Source of the DNA: Neocallimastix lanati (nom. inval.)
Taxonomy: Eukaryota; Neocallimastigomycota; Neocallimastigomycetes; Neocallimastigales; Neocallimastigaceae
Assembly (NCBI GenBank): GCA_016946835.1
Contig: JACVTC010000115.1
Span: 298,501 to 362,500, forward strand
Reading direction: 5' to 3'
DNA length: 64,000 nucleotides
In this document: positions 12,401 to 27,135 of the stretch, one piece after another
Layout: every line of letters starts with the position of its first letter
Position numbering within the stretch: position 1 is the first letter of the stretch
Notes under the pieces: model-generated
Databases searched by the model: none
Seen by the model: only the letters and a program-made list of their open reading frames with translations
What the model was told of the DNA's origin: nothing
Translations under genes and position numbers: made by a program

Positions 12401-14199
12401 TATTAATTATTATAATATTCGTACAATTAAAATAATAATTCTAATTCCTAAAATTTACAAGAGAGTCCTCCATTCCTAATATAAATAATTTAATCTATTT
12501 ATAAGAAATAGGTAATATATTAATTATATATTCTAATATATAGAACTATATAAATTTTATATAAATTAAAGTATTATAATTATTATAATATAATGATACA
12601 TTATTGAAATAAAATAAAATAAAATAATTATTATCAAAAAGATATAAATTTAATATTTAATAATTATTATTAAATATATAAATATGTTACTACACATATT
12701 TGTTTTATATCAATTATAAAATATTTACACAATATATGTAAGCATTACGAAATAATATCATTTACTGATGGTTGTATTGTAAGATCTGAATATATAGGAA
12801 CTTAGGTTGGCTACATCAACGAAAATAAAATCATTTTAAAAGATCAATTGTACATTCTTCTTTTTAAAAGAAGTTTAATGTCAATACACCAATACTACAA
12901 TCAATTTTTTAAAGTCTTATTTTACAATCACAATGATATAAATAAGTCGAAATGTATAACAAAAATGAAAATAAAATATGAACAACAAATATGAATAACT
13001 ACAATGTTTGTAAAATATACTCATTATTTAAAAAAAACAATTTTCAACAAAGAAGTAAGCGAATGTAATAATATTCAAAAATATAGAAAATGAAGACGTC
13101 CTAAAATTATGGTATAGACGTCTAGCACATTTCAATATAAATAAAAAAAATTGCCTATAAATCATATTAATTAATGAAAAATGTAAAATATAATCAGGAT
13201 CAAAATAAAGAAATTTTTCATATTATTTTTCTAAAAATAAAACGATAGATGTATATAAATTAGTTCATATGGATACTATTCAATACTCAGATGAATTATT
13301 ATATTAAAATAAATATTTTATCAGTATTATGGTTGACTACTCAAGATATGGTTGTGTATTTTGCATTAAATCATAAGAAAATGTTTATTCTTAAATGTTT
13401 TTTTTTTTTCCAAATAACAATAATAACTTTAATTGTAACCATATTAATCCAAATAATTTAGATCAAAGACCTTTTCCAAATAATTTTACACTTAATCCAA
13501 ATGAAATTTTTCAAGATTACAACAAAAACTTTAATAATCATAACAAACAATAATCTTCCACCAATTCATTCTTTTATAATTATTTAAATAATTTTATTTC
13601 AAATTATAATAATTTAAATAGTAAACCCTTACACTTTACAAAATGATCATTTTGAAAATAAATCAGAAAATACTTAAGATACTTGTAGGAATGATAATAA
13701 TTTACAAAATAAAGTAAAAAACGATTTAATAAATGCGAATTCTATTAATGATAAAATAAAATAAATTTAATGAACTAAATAATTCAAAATTAATTTCAAA
13801 AAAAAAGTAAACATAAATTACGACCAAAATTTTTACTAAATAAGAAAAGAAACATGAATGAAGATAAAATAAGTGATAATAATAACAATAGTATTTCTAT
13901 ATCTGATGAAAATTCAAATAAAAGACAGTATGACAGTAAATCAAGATAAAAATATTATACTAAGTAATAATTTAAGTTACATTTCTAAAATTAAAGAAAA
14001 TTCAAATTCAAATATTAAAAAAAAATGTGAACAAAAAGACCTATAAATAATAGCGACAAATATTTATTAAATAATGTTGATAAAAATGAAAATAAAGGAA
14101 TGAATATTGATAATAAAGATACTAATAACAATGAAAATTCATGATCAAATATATCTAATATTTATATTTTTAATATTGAACCGTATTCAGACACTGATT

Positions 14200-14235
<36 letters not shown>

Positions 14236-15349
14236 AAATAAAAAAACTTAAAAGAAAGTGTAAATCCACTATTCCTGCTGTAATATTTGAAAATGAATCA
14301 CTTAATAATAATGGAAAAAAGAAAATTAAATATAGTACATTATATAGAAAAGAAAATATTAATAAAAACACTAAAATTAATATTGATTCTTTTGATAATG
14401 GCAGACCTAACAAAATATATTCATAAAGATTTAATAAAAAATTTGCAATTATTTATACAAAGAACTTGGTTGAACCTGCTATAAAAGTATATTCAATAAA
14501 GGTGATAAAATTCTATGGATAGAAGCACTAAACCATGAATTTAATAGTCTTGAAAAATTAAATATTTATGCCAGAGTTAAAAATCTTAGAACAGGAATTA
14601 ATATCATTACTCCAATAGAAATATTTTAGTGATATTTTTAATAGATTTAATGAAAATAATAGTAGACCTACTTTCAAATATGTATCTATCACAAGATTTT
14701 GAATTAAACAATAAACCGTTTAATACAAAGAAATATCAACAAGTAATTGGAAGCGTATTATATTTAGCTATTTGTACTAAATCAAATAATTATTTATTCT
14801 GCTATTAAAGCGTTAAGAAATGCTAATAAACCAACTTTATAAAATTGAGAAATTTTAAAGAAAATTCTCAGATATTTAAAGGATAACCTTAATTATGATT
14901 AAAAGTATATTTGAAATAAGAACATAGATATGTATGTTGATGCTGATTATGAAGTTAATGAAGAAACAGGAAAATCCACCACCTGTTTTTTAATTACTAC
15001 CAGTCTGGACCTATATTCTAGCACTCTAAATTACAAAATTGTATTGTCTTGTCAACAGATGAAAGTGAATATTATACAATAATAAAATGAGCTAAAAAAT
15101 TCTTATGGTTGAAAAAAATATATTTAGTGAATTAGGTATTAAAGATAAAGAAATGATAATAAATTTTGATATCCAAGCTGCTGTATATATAATGACAGAT
15201 TTACAAAATTCTTGAATGGAAAATTAATGAACCAATTTAGAGACAACATACTTTTAAAGTTTTGAATAATATCAAACTTTTGGAAGGATGTTGAAAATAA
15301 TAATATTTCATTACATCTAAATCTCACTAAATTACAAAAATTATTTATG

Positions 15350-15535
15350 ATTTATGATTTATGATTTGTTACTTATTATTTATTATTTATTATTTATTAT
15401 TTATTATTTATTATTTATTATTTATTATTTATTATTTATTATTTATTATTTATTATTTATTATTTATTATTTATTATTTATTATTTATTATTATTTATTT
15501 ATTATTTATTATTTAATTATTTATTATTTATTAGT
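15350..15535 (+). repeat. (TTATTTA)n heptamer microsatellite
   Basis: About 170 bases of a TTATTTA/TTATTAT heptamer with a few slips. The open frame across it (Ile/Tyr/Leu repeat) is an artefact. Confidence 0.85.
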
Positions 15536-15936
15536 ATATATTTAAAATTAATGTAATTTTGGTTTTAATATAAGCATCAGTTATTTTATGAAAAATTTTT
15601 ATATTTTATTTTTTAAATCATTTATAGTAATATTAAATATTTATTAATATTATTAATTAATTAAGCATCATATATTGATTTATAAATCAAATCAATTTAA
15701 AAAAAATGAAATAATTAATTAAAAGATCGAATTGATAATTTGGAAGTAGTTCATTAATTATAAATGTAATATGTAATATTTCTATATATATTAATACCTT
15801 TTTTTTATACTTTATTTTAAAAGGCGGCTTAACCGTATTTGATGATATGTTTTTTAAACATATTATATTATTAAATAATGCTAAGTAAATATTATTGAAT
15901 GAGATTAACAATTCAGTAAACGTTATTACCAATATA

Positions 15937-15970
<34 letters not shown>

Positions 15971-16382
15971 GCATATGGTGGTTAAAAAAAAAAGTACCAA
16001 AGTTTTTTAAAAATAAAATATATATATATATATATAGTTATATATTTTTATTATATATTAAATAACAAAGTAAAATAAATACAATTATTCTTTATTATAT
16101 ATAAATAATTTTTACTTCAAAATTATATTTTTTATTATTGCATATATACAAAGAAAATAATTTATATTCATATATATTAAAATAAAAAGTTGATCTTTTA
16201 AATGATTATGTATTATCTGGTTATTTTGGAGTATCTGAGTTTTATATACAATTTTATGCGATAATTTTATGCACATAAAATATTTCATTAGAAAAGGACA
16301 AAACAGTTTTTTACAATTAGAATCAGAGTTTATATTTTACTAATTATTATACTTTTTTCATCTCTTCCTATATATTCCCTTT

Positions 16383-16414
<32 letters not shown>

Positions 16415-17657
16415 GATATCAAAAGAATAAATACATATGATTTTTAATGAAATATTAAAGCTTTTATAGATGTACTTCATATTAAAAATATGTTAATAAG
16501 GCTAACCATTTGGATTATAAAATAAAAACTTTTCTTATTCTCTTTCTCTTTCTCTTATCTCTAAAAATTGAATAAAAAATATTAAAATAAAAACATGAAA
16601 ATATGATGAATAAGAACTTCTGATTTGTTCATTCACTACTAATTTTTTTTTTTTCTATAAACTCAAAATTTGCATTATTTTAAGCTATACATAATATAAA
16701 ATAATATAATATAATAATATATTGTTAATTCAATTTAATACGATATAAAATTTTTTATATTATTTAATATTACTTAATAATATAAATAATAAAAAATCAT
16801 AAATAATAAAAATATTAATATTTAATAATAGATAAGTAATCATATATTATGATAATAATGAAATTCCATATAAATCAATTAAAATTATATATAGAAATAT
16901 TGATAGGCTTGATAAATTTATATAAAATAAAATTTTAATTTTAATTTAATTATTTTTTTTTATTTTTTATTTTATTTTTTTTTAGTCCCAAGTTAAATTT
17001 AATTTCACCTTAATTCTATAAGCTATTAATTAATTTATCTTTCAAAATTAGATACATCATAAAGTTAAAATTTCTTAATTTTTTACTTCTTTATTTATTT
17101 TATTTTATTTTTTTTTTTCTTCAATATCTTTATATTACAAAGTCAATATATATGTTTTTTTTTTTTAATAAAGAAAACTTATTATTAATTGTAGAAAATA
17201 CCAAGAAAAGATAAAAATAAAAAAGTTTAGAGAAAATAATATCAATAACCATTCACCAATAATAAAAAAAAATTATCCTATAATAGATATTTTATAAGTA
17301 AAAAATCAAATATATCACTAAATATTCACAATTAATTAAAAAAATATTATTCCATAATGAATATTATCTAAGTATAATAATAATATATCAATAAGTAATC
17401 ACTTATAACTGAAAATATTATTTTATAACATATAAAGCAATAACGTAATTTCAAAAAAAAAAAAAATAAAATAAAAATAAAATAAAAATGAATAAATAAA
17501 AATATAAATATAATTAAAAATAGAATAAAATAATAATTTAAATTTAAATTAGATAGAATATATTATATAATCTCTCTCTCTCTCTCTCTCTTTTTTTTTT
17601 TTTCTCATTTTTTCTCTCTTTTTTTTCATATATAAAAAATTTAGTATTATTATCAAC
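15536..17657. other. AT-rich intergenic region
   Basis: No gene recognised. Long poly-A near 15940-15966 and a poly-T/poly-A junction at about 16381-16415. A (TC)n tract of about 20 bases followed by poly-T lies at 17571-17600, immediately upstream of the next gene, where it may act as a pyrimidine-rich promoter element. Confidence 0.55.
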
Positions 17658-18221
17658 ATGAACGAAACTTTACCTGATGTTTCACTAATGTTATCAATAG
17701 TAGATACAATACCAGTTATCTTTTTTTTCTTTACCACTATTCTTATAGCCAAAAAATTAATAAAAGTTCATATTTTTGGAAGTATTCTTTTTTATTTTGG
17801 TAGTATAATCTCATTTATTGGAGGAATTCTGCAAGTAATATGGAAACTTGTTATTGCTATCCAAAGCAAAAATATAAAAATTTTTCATACTCAATTCAAA
17901 TTTTCTTTATCAGGTGGATTTATTATTATGATTCTATCAATAATTATTTCTCATTCAAAAATAAATTGGAAAGCAACAAAAATAAAACTTTTAAAAATTC
18001 CATGTATAATTTTTATAATAATAATTATATTATGTTTTATTTCATTATTAATATTTATGTTCAAACTTGATTCAAATAAATCTTCAACAAATTGGATTGA
18101 AGAATGTTCAAATATTATAATGCAAGGAAGTGTTTTCTTATGTACTTTAATTGCCACTAAAAATAATAAAGTGGATAATCAGGACTTTGATAAGGAATGC
18201 GATAAAAATCAAACTGTTTAA
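17658..18221 (+). CDS. Five-TM membrane protein of unrecognised family, paralogue A
   Basis: Single exon, 187 residues. The start ATG follows a T-rich leader, and the next in-frame stop is TAA. Hydrophobic segments lie at about residues 12-30, 38-64, 82-101, 112-134 and 158-172. Conserved features shared with the gene at 20510 include LPDxSLxLxxVDxxPVIFFF near the N-terminus, GGxxQVxWKLxIA between TM2 and TM3, NKNIxIFHxQ, IxSHSxINWK, and a C-terminal WxEECxNxIxQGSxxxCTxIA. The short acidic/basic tail is hydrophilic. Function unknown. The polar, conserved D and P in TM1 and the paired Cys residues near TM5 would be the first places to look for activity. Lack of introns contrasts with most neighbours. 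Confidence 0.8.
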   Translation: MNETLPDVSLMLSIVDTIPVIFFFFTTILIAKKLIKVHIFGSILFYFGSIISFIGGILQVIWKLVIAIQSKNIKIFHTQFKFSLSGGFIIMILSIIISHSKINWKATKIKLLKIPCIIFIIIIILCFISLLIFMFKLDSNKSSTNWIEECSNIIMQGSVFLCTLIATKNNKVDNQDFDKECDKNQTV

Positions 18222-20509
<2,288 letters not shown>

Positions 20510-21058
20510 ATGGATAAACTGGATAAAACACTTCCTGATTTTTCATTATCATTAGCATTAGTTGATGCTTTACCTGTCATATTCTTTTTCCTTTCTTCTT
20601 TAAGTATTGCAAAAGAATTAAAAAAAATACATTCATTAGGAGGTTTGTTATTCAATATTGGTAGAATATTAGCATATTCAGGAGGATTTTTCCAAGTTCT
20701 TTGGAAATTAATTATTGCTTTATTCAATAAAAATATTTATATTTTCCATTCTCAAATAAAATACTTATTACCCCTTGGATTTATATTTATCATTATTTCT
20801 CTAATAGTATCTCATTCAACAATAAATTGGAAAAAATTAATAACAAAACTTTTAAGTATGCCATGTTTAATCTTTGTGTTCATCATTATGTTTTGTAACC
20901 TCTTAATGATATCATTTTTATTCACAATGAATCAACTTAATACAAAATCTCACTGGAAAGAAGAATGTGTCAATGTGATATTCCAAGGAAGTTTTCTAAT
21001 TTGTACTCATATAGCTTCAAAAAATGAAATTAATAGAAAAGAAAATAAGCAAAAATAA
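20510..21058 (+). CDS. Five-TM membrane protein of unrecognised family, paralogue B
   Basis: Single exon, 182 residues, same orientation as the gene 2.3 kb upstream and clearly homologous over its full length: PDFSLSLALVDALPVIFFF, GGFFQVLWKLIIAL, NKNIYIFHSQIKY, IVSHSTINWKK, HWKEECVNVIFQGSF. Substitutions are spread evenly and many are conservative, as expected of two functional copies under constraint. It has the same five hydrophobic segments and a Lys/Glu-rich tail. The upstream region is poly-A/(AAAAT)n and an AT tract ending about 10 bases before the ATG. Function is unknown; no signal peptide or known catalytic motif is seen. The likely origin is tandem duplication followed by divergence. 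Confidence 0.8.
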   Translation: MDKLDKTLPDFSLSLALVDALPVIFFFLSSLSIAKELKKIHSLGGLLFNIGRILAYSGGFFQVLWKLIIALFNKNIYIFHSQIKYLLPLGFIFIIISLIVSHSTINWKKLITKLLSMPCLIFVFIIMFCNLLMISFLFTMNQLNTKSHWKEECVNVIFQGSFLICTHIASKNEINRKENKQK

Positions 21059-21318
21059 CTAATAATAATAATAATAATAATAATAAATATTATATAATAT
21101 ATATAAATGATATCTTTTAAAAATTACATAATAATTAAAAATAAAAATAAAATAAAATTTAATAAATTAAAAGCATAATAAAATAAATATAAAAAATAAT
21201 TCATGTACTTAATAAATATATAATAATATAATATATAATATATATAAATATAAAAAAAATTTTTTTTATTTTATTAATGTTTTATATTATTAATTAGACT
21301 GAAATGATTCACAAGTTT

Positions 21319-21357
<39 letters not shown>

Positions 21358-21877
21358 CCTTCCGAAAGCTTATTGAGATATAAAGCGTACATATTAATTA
21401 ATAAATGAATAAATAAAATTGTCTTTGTTTATTTTATGCATATATAATAAATAATTAAATAATAAATAATAATAATAATAATAATAATTATGAATAAAAA
21501 ATAATTTATTATCTAAATGATATGAAGGTATATTTAAAACTATGTTATTATTTTACATTATTGGTATATTATAAAATATAAAATATAAAATATAAAAAAA
21601 TAAAAAATAAAAAATAAAAATAAAATAAATATAATAAGTATAATATAATAATAAAATTAAAATTAAAATTAAAAAATAAAAAGTAAAAAATAATAATAAT
21701 AATAATAATCATTATAATAATAATAAAATTTATATATATAGTATTCATTAAAATAATAATATTATTATTAATAATATATTATTATTATATATACTGTTTT
21801 GTTTTGTTTTGTTTTGTTTTGTTTTGTTTTGTTTTGTTTAATGATCTATTATACTATTCTATTAAACTTTTTTTTTT
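21059..21877. other. AT-rich intergenic region between convergent genes
   Basis: Contains poly-A at 21320-21353, (AAT)n tracts, and a (TTTTG)n run of about eight units at 21797-21838, close to the 3' end of the minus-strand ankyrin gene. No gene seen. Confidence 0.6.
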
Positions 21878-24490
21878 TTAATTTTTTTTATAACGATTAA
21901 GAATTTCACTAATTTTTTGATAAATATTTTGATAATAATTATAATTATATATTTTATTGATATCGCCTATTGTATCCCCTTTATGATTAATATTATAAAT
22001 GTCTGCACCATTCTCAATTAAATATTCTAGAATAGGTTTATTTCTAGTTTTGATAGCATAAACTAACGATATATTACCCTCTTTATCCTTCATATTGATA
22101 TTTACATTAAATTCAGGTCCTATTAACATTTTTAGTAGATGAAAATTATTTTCATTAATCACCGTTTGAATGATTCGTATCGTTATATTATTAATGTTAT
22201 ATTTGACAAGATACTCAAAAATCTCTTCATTTAAATTTTTTTCATAATTTTCAACAAGTTCCTCAATGAATCCATTTAATATGTTATTTTCGGGTATATT
22301 TTCTATTAAACATTTAAGGGTATCTAGATCTCCTAAATGTAAGGCATAGATGAGTGAAGACTGAATGGTGTTCCCTACAACATAGTTTACAAGAGCTCCC
22401 TTTTGAATTAATAATCGAATTAAATCAATGGATTTCATTTTAATAGCATAAGATAAACAAGATTTCCCATTTTTTTCATTAACATAGTTCACATTAGCTC
22501 CTCGATGAATAAGACATTTAATCATTTGTATTTTATCTTTGTCAGAAAATTTCTTGTTTATAAGGAGGGTCATCAATGGAATTTCACCGTGTTCGTTGGG
22601 TTCATTTACTAAGAGGTTTTTGGAATCTAACAGTAATAAAAATATTTCTTTATTACCAATATCAATAGAAATATGAAAAGGGGAAATGGTATATTTAAAT
22701 TTATTTTGAATGTTAATCTCCACTCCAATTTCAATTAGATATTTCAATGTTTCAATGTCCTCCTTAATAAGGGAATAATAAAACACCGTATTTCCAAATT
22801 GATCTACTTCATTAATATTAACATAATTCAACAGGATTTTAAATATTTCTTGACTGTTTAAAAAGTATGATATAATTAATGGGGTAAACCCACTATAATT
22901 AAAATCATCTTCATAAATTTTTTCATTTTCATTCAAAAGGGTCTGGAGTAGATCTACCCTCTTACGGTAAATAGCGGATATCAGTGAATGATTCATATCG
23001 CTGACATTGATTTCTTCATTAATCATTTGATTATATACTAATAACCATTTAATCACTAAATAATTTTTATCCTGTATGGCTAAGGATAAAAGGGATTGAC
23101 TATATTTATTTTTGGTATAGCCATGAGCACCATGTTCCACTAAATACTTGAATATTTCTTGACTTACAAGATGATCTGGAGTTATCTTCGTTCCTATACC
23201 ATAATAGGCAATAAATATTGGGTATTCTTCATTTTTATCTTTGACATTAACATCAAAAAAAATATCAGTAGAATTCATTAAATATTGAATAATGGATAAA
23301 TTCTGTATTTTAATTAAAATATTTAATAATAGGGATAAATATTGAATATCAGATTTGATGATCTTTGAAGTGTCCATTTGATTTGCTATATCCTCATCAT
23401 TAAAAGTTAGTCCTAATAATTTTTGAATAATAAATTTCATGATTGCAATATTATTAAATTTACTGGCTTTCAATAATAAATTCTCACAAAAATTATAATA
23501 ATGGTGTAATTCCCTGAATTTCGCATCCATGAATTTTTCTATTAAATATTTAGTAATATCACAATGATTATAATTCATTGCTTCAATAATAATTTGTTCC
23601 ATATCAATTTTCTCATAATTAAATTCATGAATATTTAATATTTTTTGAACTAAGGTATAATTGTTTAAACAGACTGCCTTTTGTAAAATTTTATTCTTAT
23701 AAATTTTATTTAATACTAGATTCAAGTCTCTACTATCATAATCAAAAAGCAATTCAATAACTTTCATTTTTTCATACCATCTTTTCATGGCATTATCATA
23801 CATAGAATCTGTTATTTGAAGTTTATTTTTTTCTTTAGAAATAATTACTTTAAATTGTTCCCTAGATAATGGGGTCTTATTCTTATAAATATGAAGTAAA
23901 TTTATAATGAAAGTATTATCAAAAATAAAATGTTGAAAAACAATACCCAATAAATTATTTTTATATTTGGAACTAATCCAATTATCAATATCATCTGAGG
24001 TAATACCATCAACACAAAATCCTTTACTTAAAATATACATTAAATTTTCTTTATTAAGATAGTCAAAACGAGATAAATAGTGAAGAATATTTATTTTTTC
24101 ATTATCCATATCATCATATTGATAGTCTATAGCAAAATTGATATCCGCTTTACCATCAATTAATAAATTGGCAATTTTAAATTTGGATAATGCAACAGCT
24201 GAAAAAAGAGGAGTTTTATATCCTTTAAAATTAATGGGATGATACTTATTTCTATATTCAAGGCTAACATAATAGTAATAGTTAAAAGTTTCATACTGAC
24301 ATTGATGAATAATACATTCTATTACTTCTATTGAAATATTACTTTCTATGGCATAGATTAGAATATCAAAATTATTATTAAGATTTTTAAGGTTAATATG
24401 TTTCTTTTGAATATAACTTTCCAATTCTCTCACATCATCTTTATCAATTATTTCAAGAATATTATTTAAATTGTTATCAATGAAATTCAT
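21878..24490 (-). CDS. Ankyrin-repeat protein, 870 residues, intronless
   Basis: One uninterrupted frame from ATG (24490) to TAA, immediately preceded on the coding strand by a poly-A leader. Ankyrin repeats are obvious in the C-terminal half: NGKSCLSYAIKMKSIDLIRL with LIQKGALVNYV, GFTPLIISYFLNSQEIFKIL, FGNTVFYYSLIKEDIETLKY, and near residues 795-840 EGNISLVYAIKTRNKPILEY with LIENGADIYNINHKG. The N-terminal 400 residues have degenerate repeats (for example YKTPLFSAVALSKFKIANLL). No signal peptide, membrane segment or second domain (kinase, F-box, SOCS) is seen, so it is probably a cytosolic or nuclear scaffold; the partner is unknown. Large families of such intronless ankyrin proteins are plausible in gut fungi, but that is background knowledge, not seen here. 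Confidence 0.9.
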   Translation of the reverse strand: MNFIDNNLNNILEIIDKDDVRELESYIQKKHINLKNLNNNFDILIYAIESNISIEVIECIIHQCQYETFNYYYYVSLEYRNKYHPINFKGYKTPLFSAVALSKFKIANLLIDGKADINFAIDYQYDDMDNEKINILHYLSRFDYLNKENLMYILSKGFCVDGITSDDIDNWISSKYKNNLLGIVFQHFIFDNTFIINLLHIYKNKTPLSREQFKVIISKEKNKLQITDSMYDNAMKRWYEKMKVIELLFDYDSRDLNLVLNKIYKNKILQKAVCLNNYTLVQKILNIHEFNYEKIDMEQIIIEAMNYNHCDITKYLIEKFMDAKFRELHHYYNFCENLLLKASKFNNIAIMKFIIQKLLGLTFNDEDIANQMDTSKIIKSDIQYLSLLLNILIKIQNLSIIQYLMNSTDIFFDVNVKDKNEEYPIFIAYYGIGTKITPDHLVSQEIFKYLVEHGAHGYTKNKYSQSLLSLAIQDKNYLVIKWLLVYNQMINEEINVSDMNHSLISAIYRKRVDLLQTLLNENEKIYEDDFNYSGFTPLIISYFLNSQEIFKILLNYVNINEVDQFGNTVFYYSLIKEDIETLKYLIEIGVEINIQNKFKYTISPFHISIDIGNKEIFLLLLDSKNLLVNEPNEHGEIPLMTLLINKKFSDKDKIQMIKCLIHRGANVNYVNEKNGKSCLSYAIKMKSIDLIRLLIQKGALVNYVVGNTIQSSLIYALHLGDLDTLKCLIENIPENNILNGFIEELVENYEKNLNEEIFEYLVKYNINNITIRIIQTVINENNFHLLKMLIGPEFNVNINMKDKEGNISLVYAIKTRNKPILEYLIENGADIYNINHKGDTIGDINKIYNYNYYQNIYQKISEILNRYKKN

Positions 24491-25315
24491 TTTTTTTTTT
24501 TTTTTTTTTTTATTTTTTTTTTAAATTGATATTAATTTCTTTATAATTTTAATTTCAAAAATATCAATTATAATACTTTGATTTTTATATTATTAATTTT
24601 ACAAAATAAATTATATTATATTATTAGTGTTACTATTTTAATTATTTATTAATGAATATAACCAATTTATACGAATATTTATAAATCTAAATTATTTTAC
24701 AAATGAATTCACCTCTAAAGTGAAAAATAAAAATTTAACCACTTTATAATAATTTAATTATAACTTCCATTATTTTCTACTTTTTTTTTTTTTTTATTAT
24801 TTTTTAAAAAAGAAAAAAATAAATAGAAAGATAAGTAATCAAATAGTACATTTAAAATATAACATTTATTTTTTCTTTTTTCATTATTATATTAGCATTT
24901 AGAATGATATTAAATTTAAATAAGCCTTTATTATTTATATATATATGTTGATTAAATATAATTATACATTATACATTATTAAAATTCTCAACAATTTTTA
25001 AATATGTTTGTTGAATAATCTTTAATTTAAATAAAATAAAGAGAAGGATTGATTTTATCTGATAAATTAATATTATAAATAAAAATAATTATATGTATAA
25101 TTGAAAAATAAAATTTTAAATTGTGAAATGTAAAATATAACAATATTTATTAAATAAAAAATTTTAAAAAAATAAATATTTCTAATACATAAATAATTAT
25201 ACATATAATTGAAAAATGAAATTTTAAAATATAAATGTAAAATATATAAAATTTATACATAAATAATATATATGTTAAGTTTAATAAGCATTATATTTAT
25301 CTATCTATTAGTCTT

Positions 25316-25353
25316 CTTTATTTATTTATTTATTTACTTATTTATTTATTTAC

Positions 25354-25408
<55 letters not shown>
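25316..25408 (+). repeat. (TTTA)n tetramer microsatellite
   Basis: About 23 tetramers with two ACTT variants, followed by an AT tract. Confidence 0.85.
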
Positions 25409-26124
25409 TATATATATATATATAAGTAATAAAAGTACTAATTTTATAATTATATTTAATAAACACTTATTTTTTTCTATTATTATTATTTTACTAATTT
25501 TGATAATTTTTCTATAACATATATTATTTTGAAGAGTTTTTTCTTTTTTTTTTCTACTTTTACATATAGTATATATAACCATTTAATGCATCCATCTATA
25601 GTTTACCAATCTATAACTAAAAAAAAAGTTTATGAAGAACCTTATACAAAAGTATTAAAATCAATATTATATATAATGTCATAATTACATTAATATGAAA
25701 ATGTTTCTATTAAAGCACTAATAAAAATATTAATAATATATTAGTGGATTTTTTGTATTAACATCAATAGTAATTTAATCCATACTATTTAAATATATAT
25801 GAAATGAATAAAAATAAAATAACTTTTATTCTATTATTATATGGATTTCATAAAAAAAATTTTTTTTCATAATAAAATAAAATTGCTTTCTTTATTTTTA
25901 ATAACTTTATTTAATATAACGTATTCAAGTTTTTCCTATTTTCCCAGTATATATCAAATTTTTTTAAGAAATTATAAAAAAATATCATGACAAGTAATCT
26001 TTAAAATATTTATGAATACATAATTAATATAATGAATAGAAAATAACGCATTATTTATTTTATAAAGATTTAAAATTTTTTTCTATCTCTGTAAAAAAAA
26101 CTTGTTCTATGTTATTTTATTCTA

Positions 26125-26318
26125 TAATTTTATTTTATTTTATTTTATTTTATTTTATTTTATTTTATTTTATTCAATCTGTACTTTATATTTAATATTC
26201 TACTATTTATTTTATTTTATTTTATTTTATTTTATTTTATTTTATTTTATTTTATTTTATTTTATTTTATTTTATTTTATTTTATTTTATTTTATTTTAT
26301 TTTATTTTATTTTATTTT
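26125..26318 (+). repeat. (TTTTA)n satellite with one spacer
   Basis: Pentamer array interrupted once at about 26173-26208 by CAATCTGTACTTTATATTTA then ATATTCTACTATTTA. This is the same spacer family as in the other arrays of the window. Confidence 0.85.
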
Positions 26319-26339
26319 AAATTCTTTCTTCTTTCCTTA

Positions 26340-27135
26340 ACAAAAAGGTCTAATAAAAAGAGTTAGAATAATAACAAAAAAAAACTATAGTAACTAAAAC
26401 AAAAACACAAGGCTAAAAATCATACACTCTAATTAAGAAATAATGAAGAAATTAGAGACCTTAATACTCATTTTAATACTTTATTATATTGATTATTTTA
26501 AAATTTTCATTTTTAACTTTTACAATCATCATTTTTAACTTTTAGACCTAAGACTTATAATAATTTTTAAAAATAGAAAATTCTATTAATTCTATAAATC
26601 TTTAATAGTTTGTCATGTCATTTAGATTTTATATGCATTTTAATAAATGTAATATATAATAATTTATTGCATAGGAATCATGTAGCAATAAAATTTATTT
26701 TAAAATAATAAAATATAATTAAAAATTTTTCATTTAAATTAAAAATGTATTAATAATAAATGTGATACGATGTAGATATATATTGATAGTAAAAATAAAT
26801 GAAAGAATTATTTGAATATCAATATCAAAATATTCCTTTAATTCATAACCAAACTATATTTCAAGGCAAAAGAAAAAATTCCTGTTGATATTAAAAATAA
26901 ATGACAACATGAGAATTATAATCAAAAAATAAAATTTAACTCTTCAAATACCTATTGAAAATACTAAACTTCTATCATTCATAATCTATTCTCCCCAGAC
27001 ACTTAAAATAAAAGTCATTTCACTTTATCTATTATAAAATGAATGACTTTAATATAAAGAAAGTCTCTTATTAACATAGACCTCGATATATTGAAAAATA
27101 ATTAAAAAATATCAATATACCAACATATATTGATG
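26340..27135 (+). pseudogene. Possible decayed coding sequence, family not identified
   Basis: Base composition is less skewed than the flanks, and short protein-like stretches are broken by stops in changing frames: HTLIKKNNEEIRDLN-like at about 26425, KELFEYQYQNIPLIHNQTIF at about 26802-26860, and a stretch near 27075-27135 ending NINIPTYIDGFNKY. It may be a transposon relic. Nothing decisive is present. Confidence 0.25.

Larger units (their letters stand above)
11450..15345 (+). mobile_element. Heavily decayed Ty1/copia retrotransposon
   Basis: Fragments follow copia order in all three + frames, broken by many stops and frameshifts. A gag-like start is at 11461 (MTEQNPKSTNSNFKI, then TGA where Trp is expected). 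A pre-integrase segment lies at 12770-12890 (INENKIILKDQLYIP, FKRSLMSI), and the GAG-pre-integrase motif (LWYRRLAHFN) at about 13110. The integrase core is at 13250-13400 (KLVHMDTIQYSDE, ISIMVDYSRYGCVFCIKS). An Asn-rich linker runs to 14160. The reverse transcriptase start is at about 14480-14640 (WIEALNHEFNSLEKLNIYARV), and RNase H at 14720-15260 (KYQQVIGSVLYLAICTKS, MYVDADYEV, DIQAAVYI). The protease and the RT catalytic core (YVDD region) are not recognisable. Neither transposition nor a functional protein can come from it. Confidence 0.85.
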
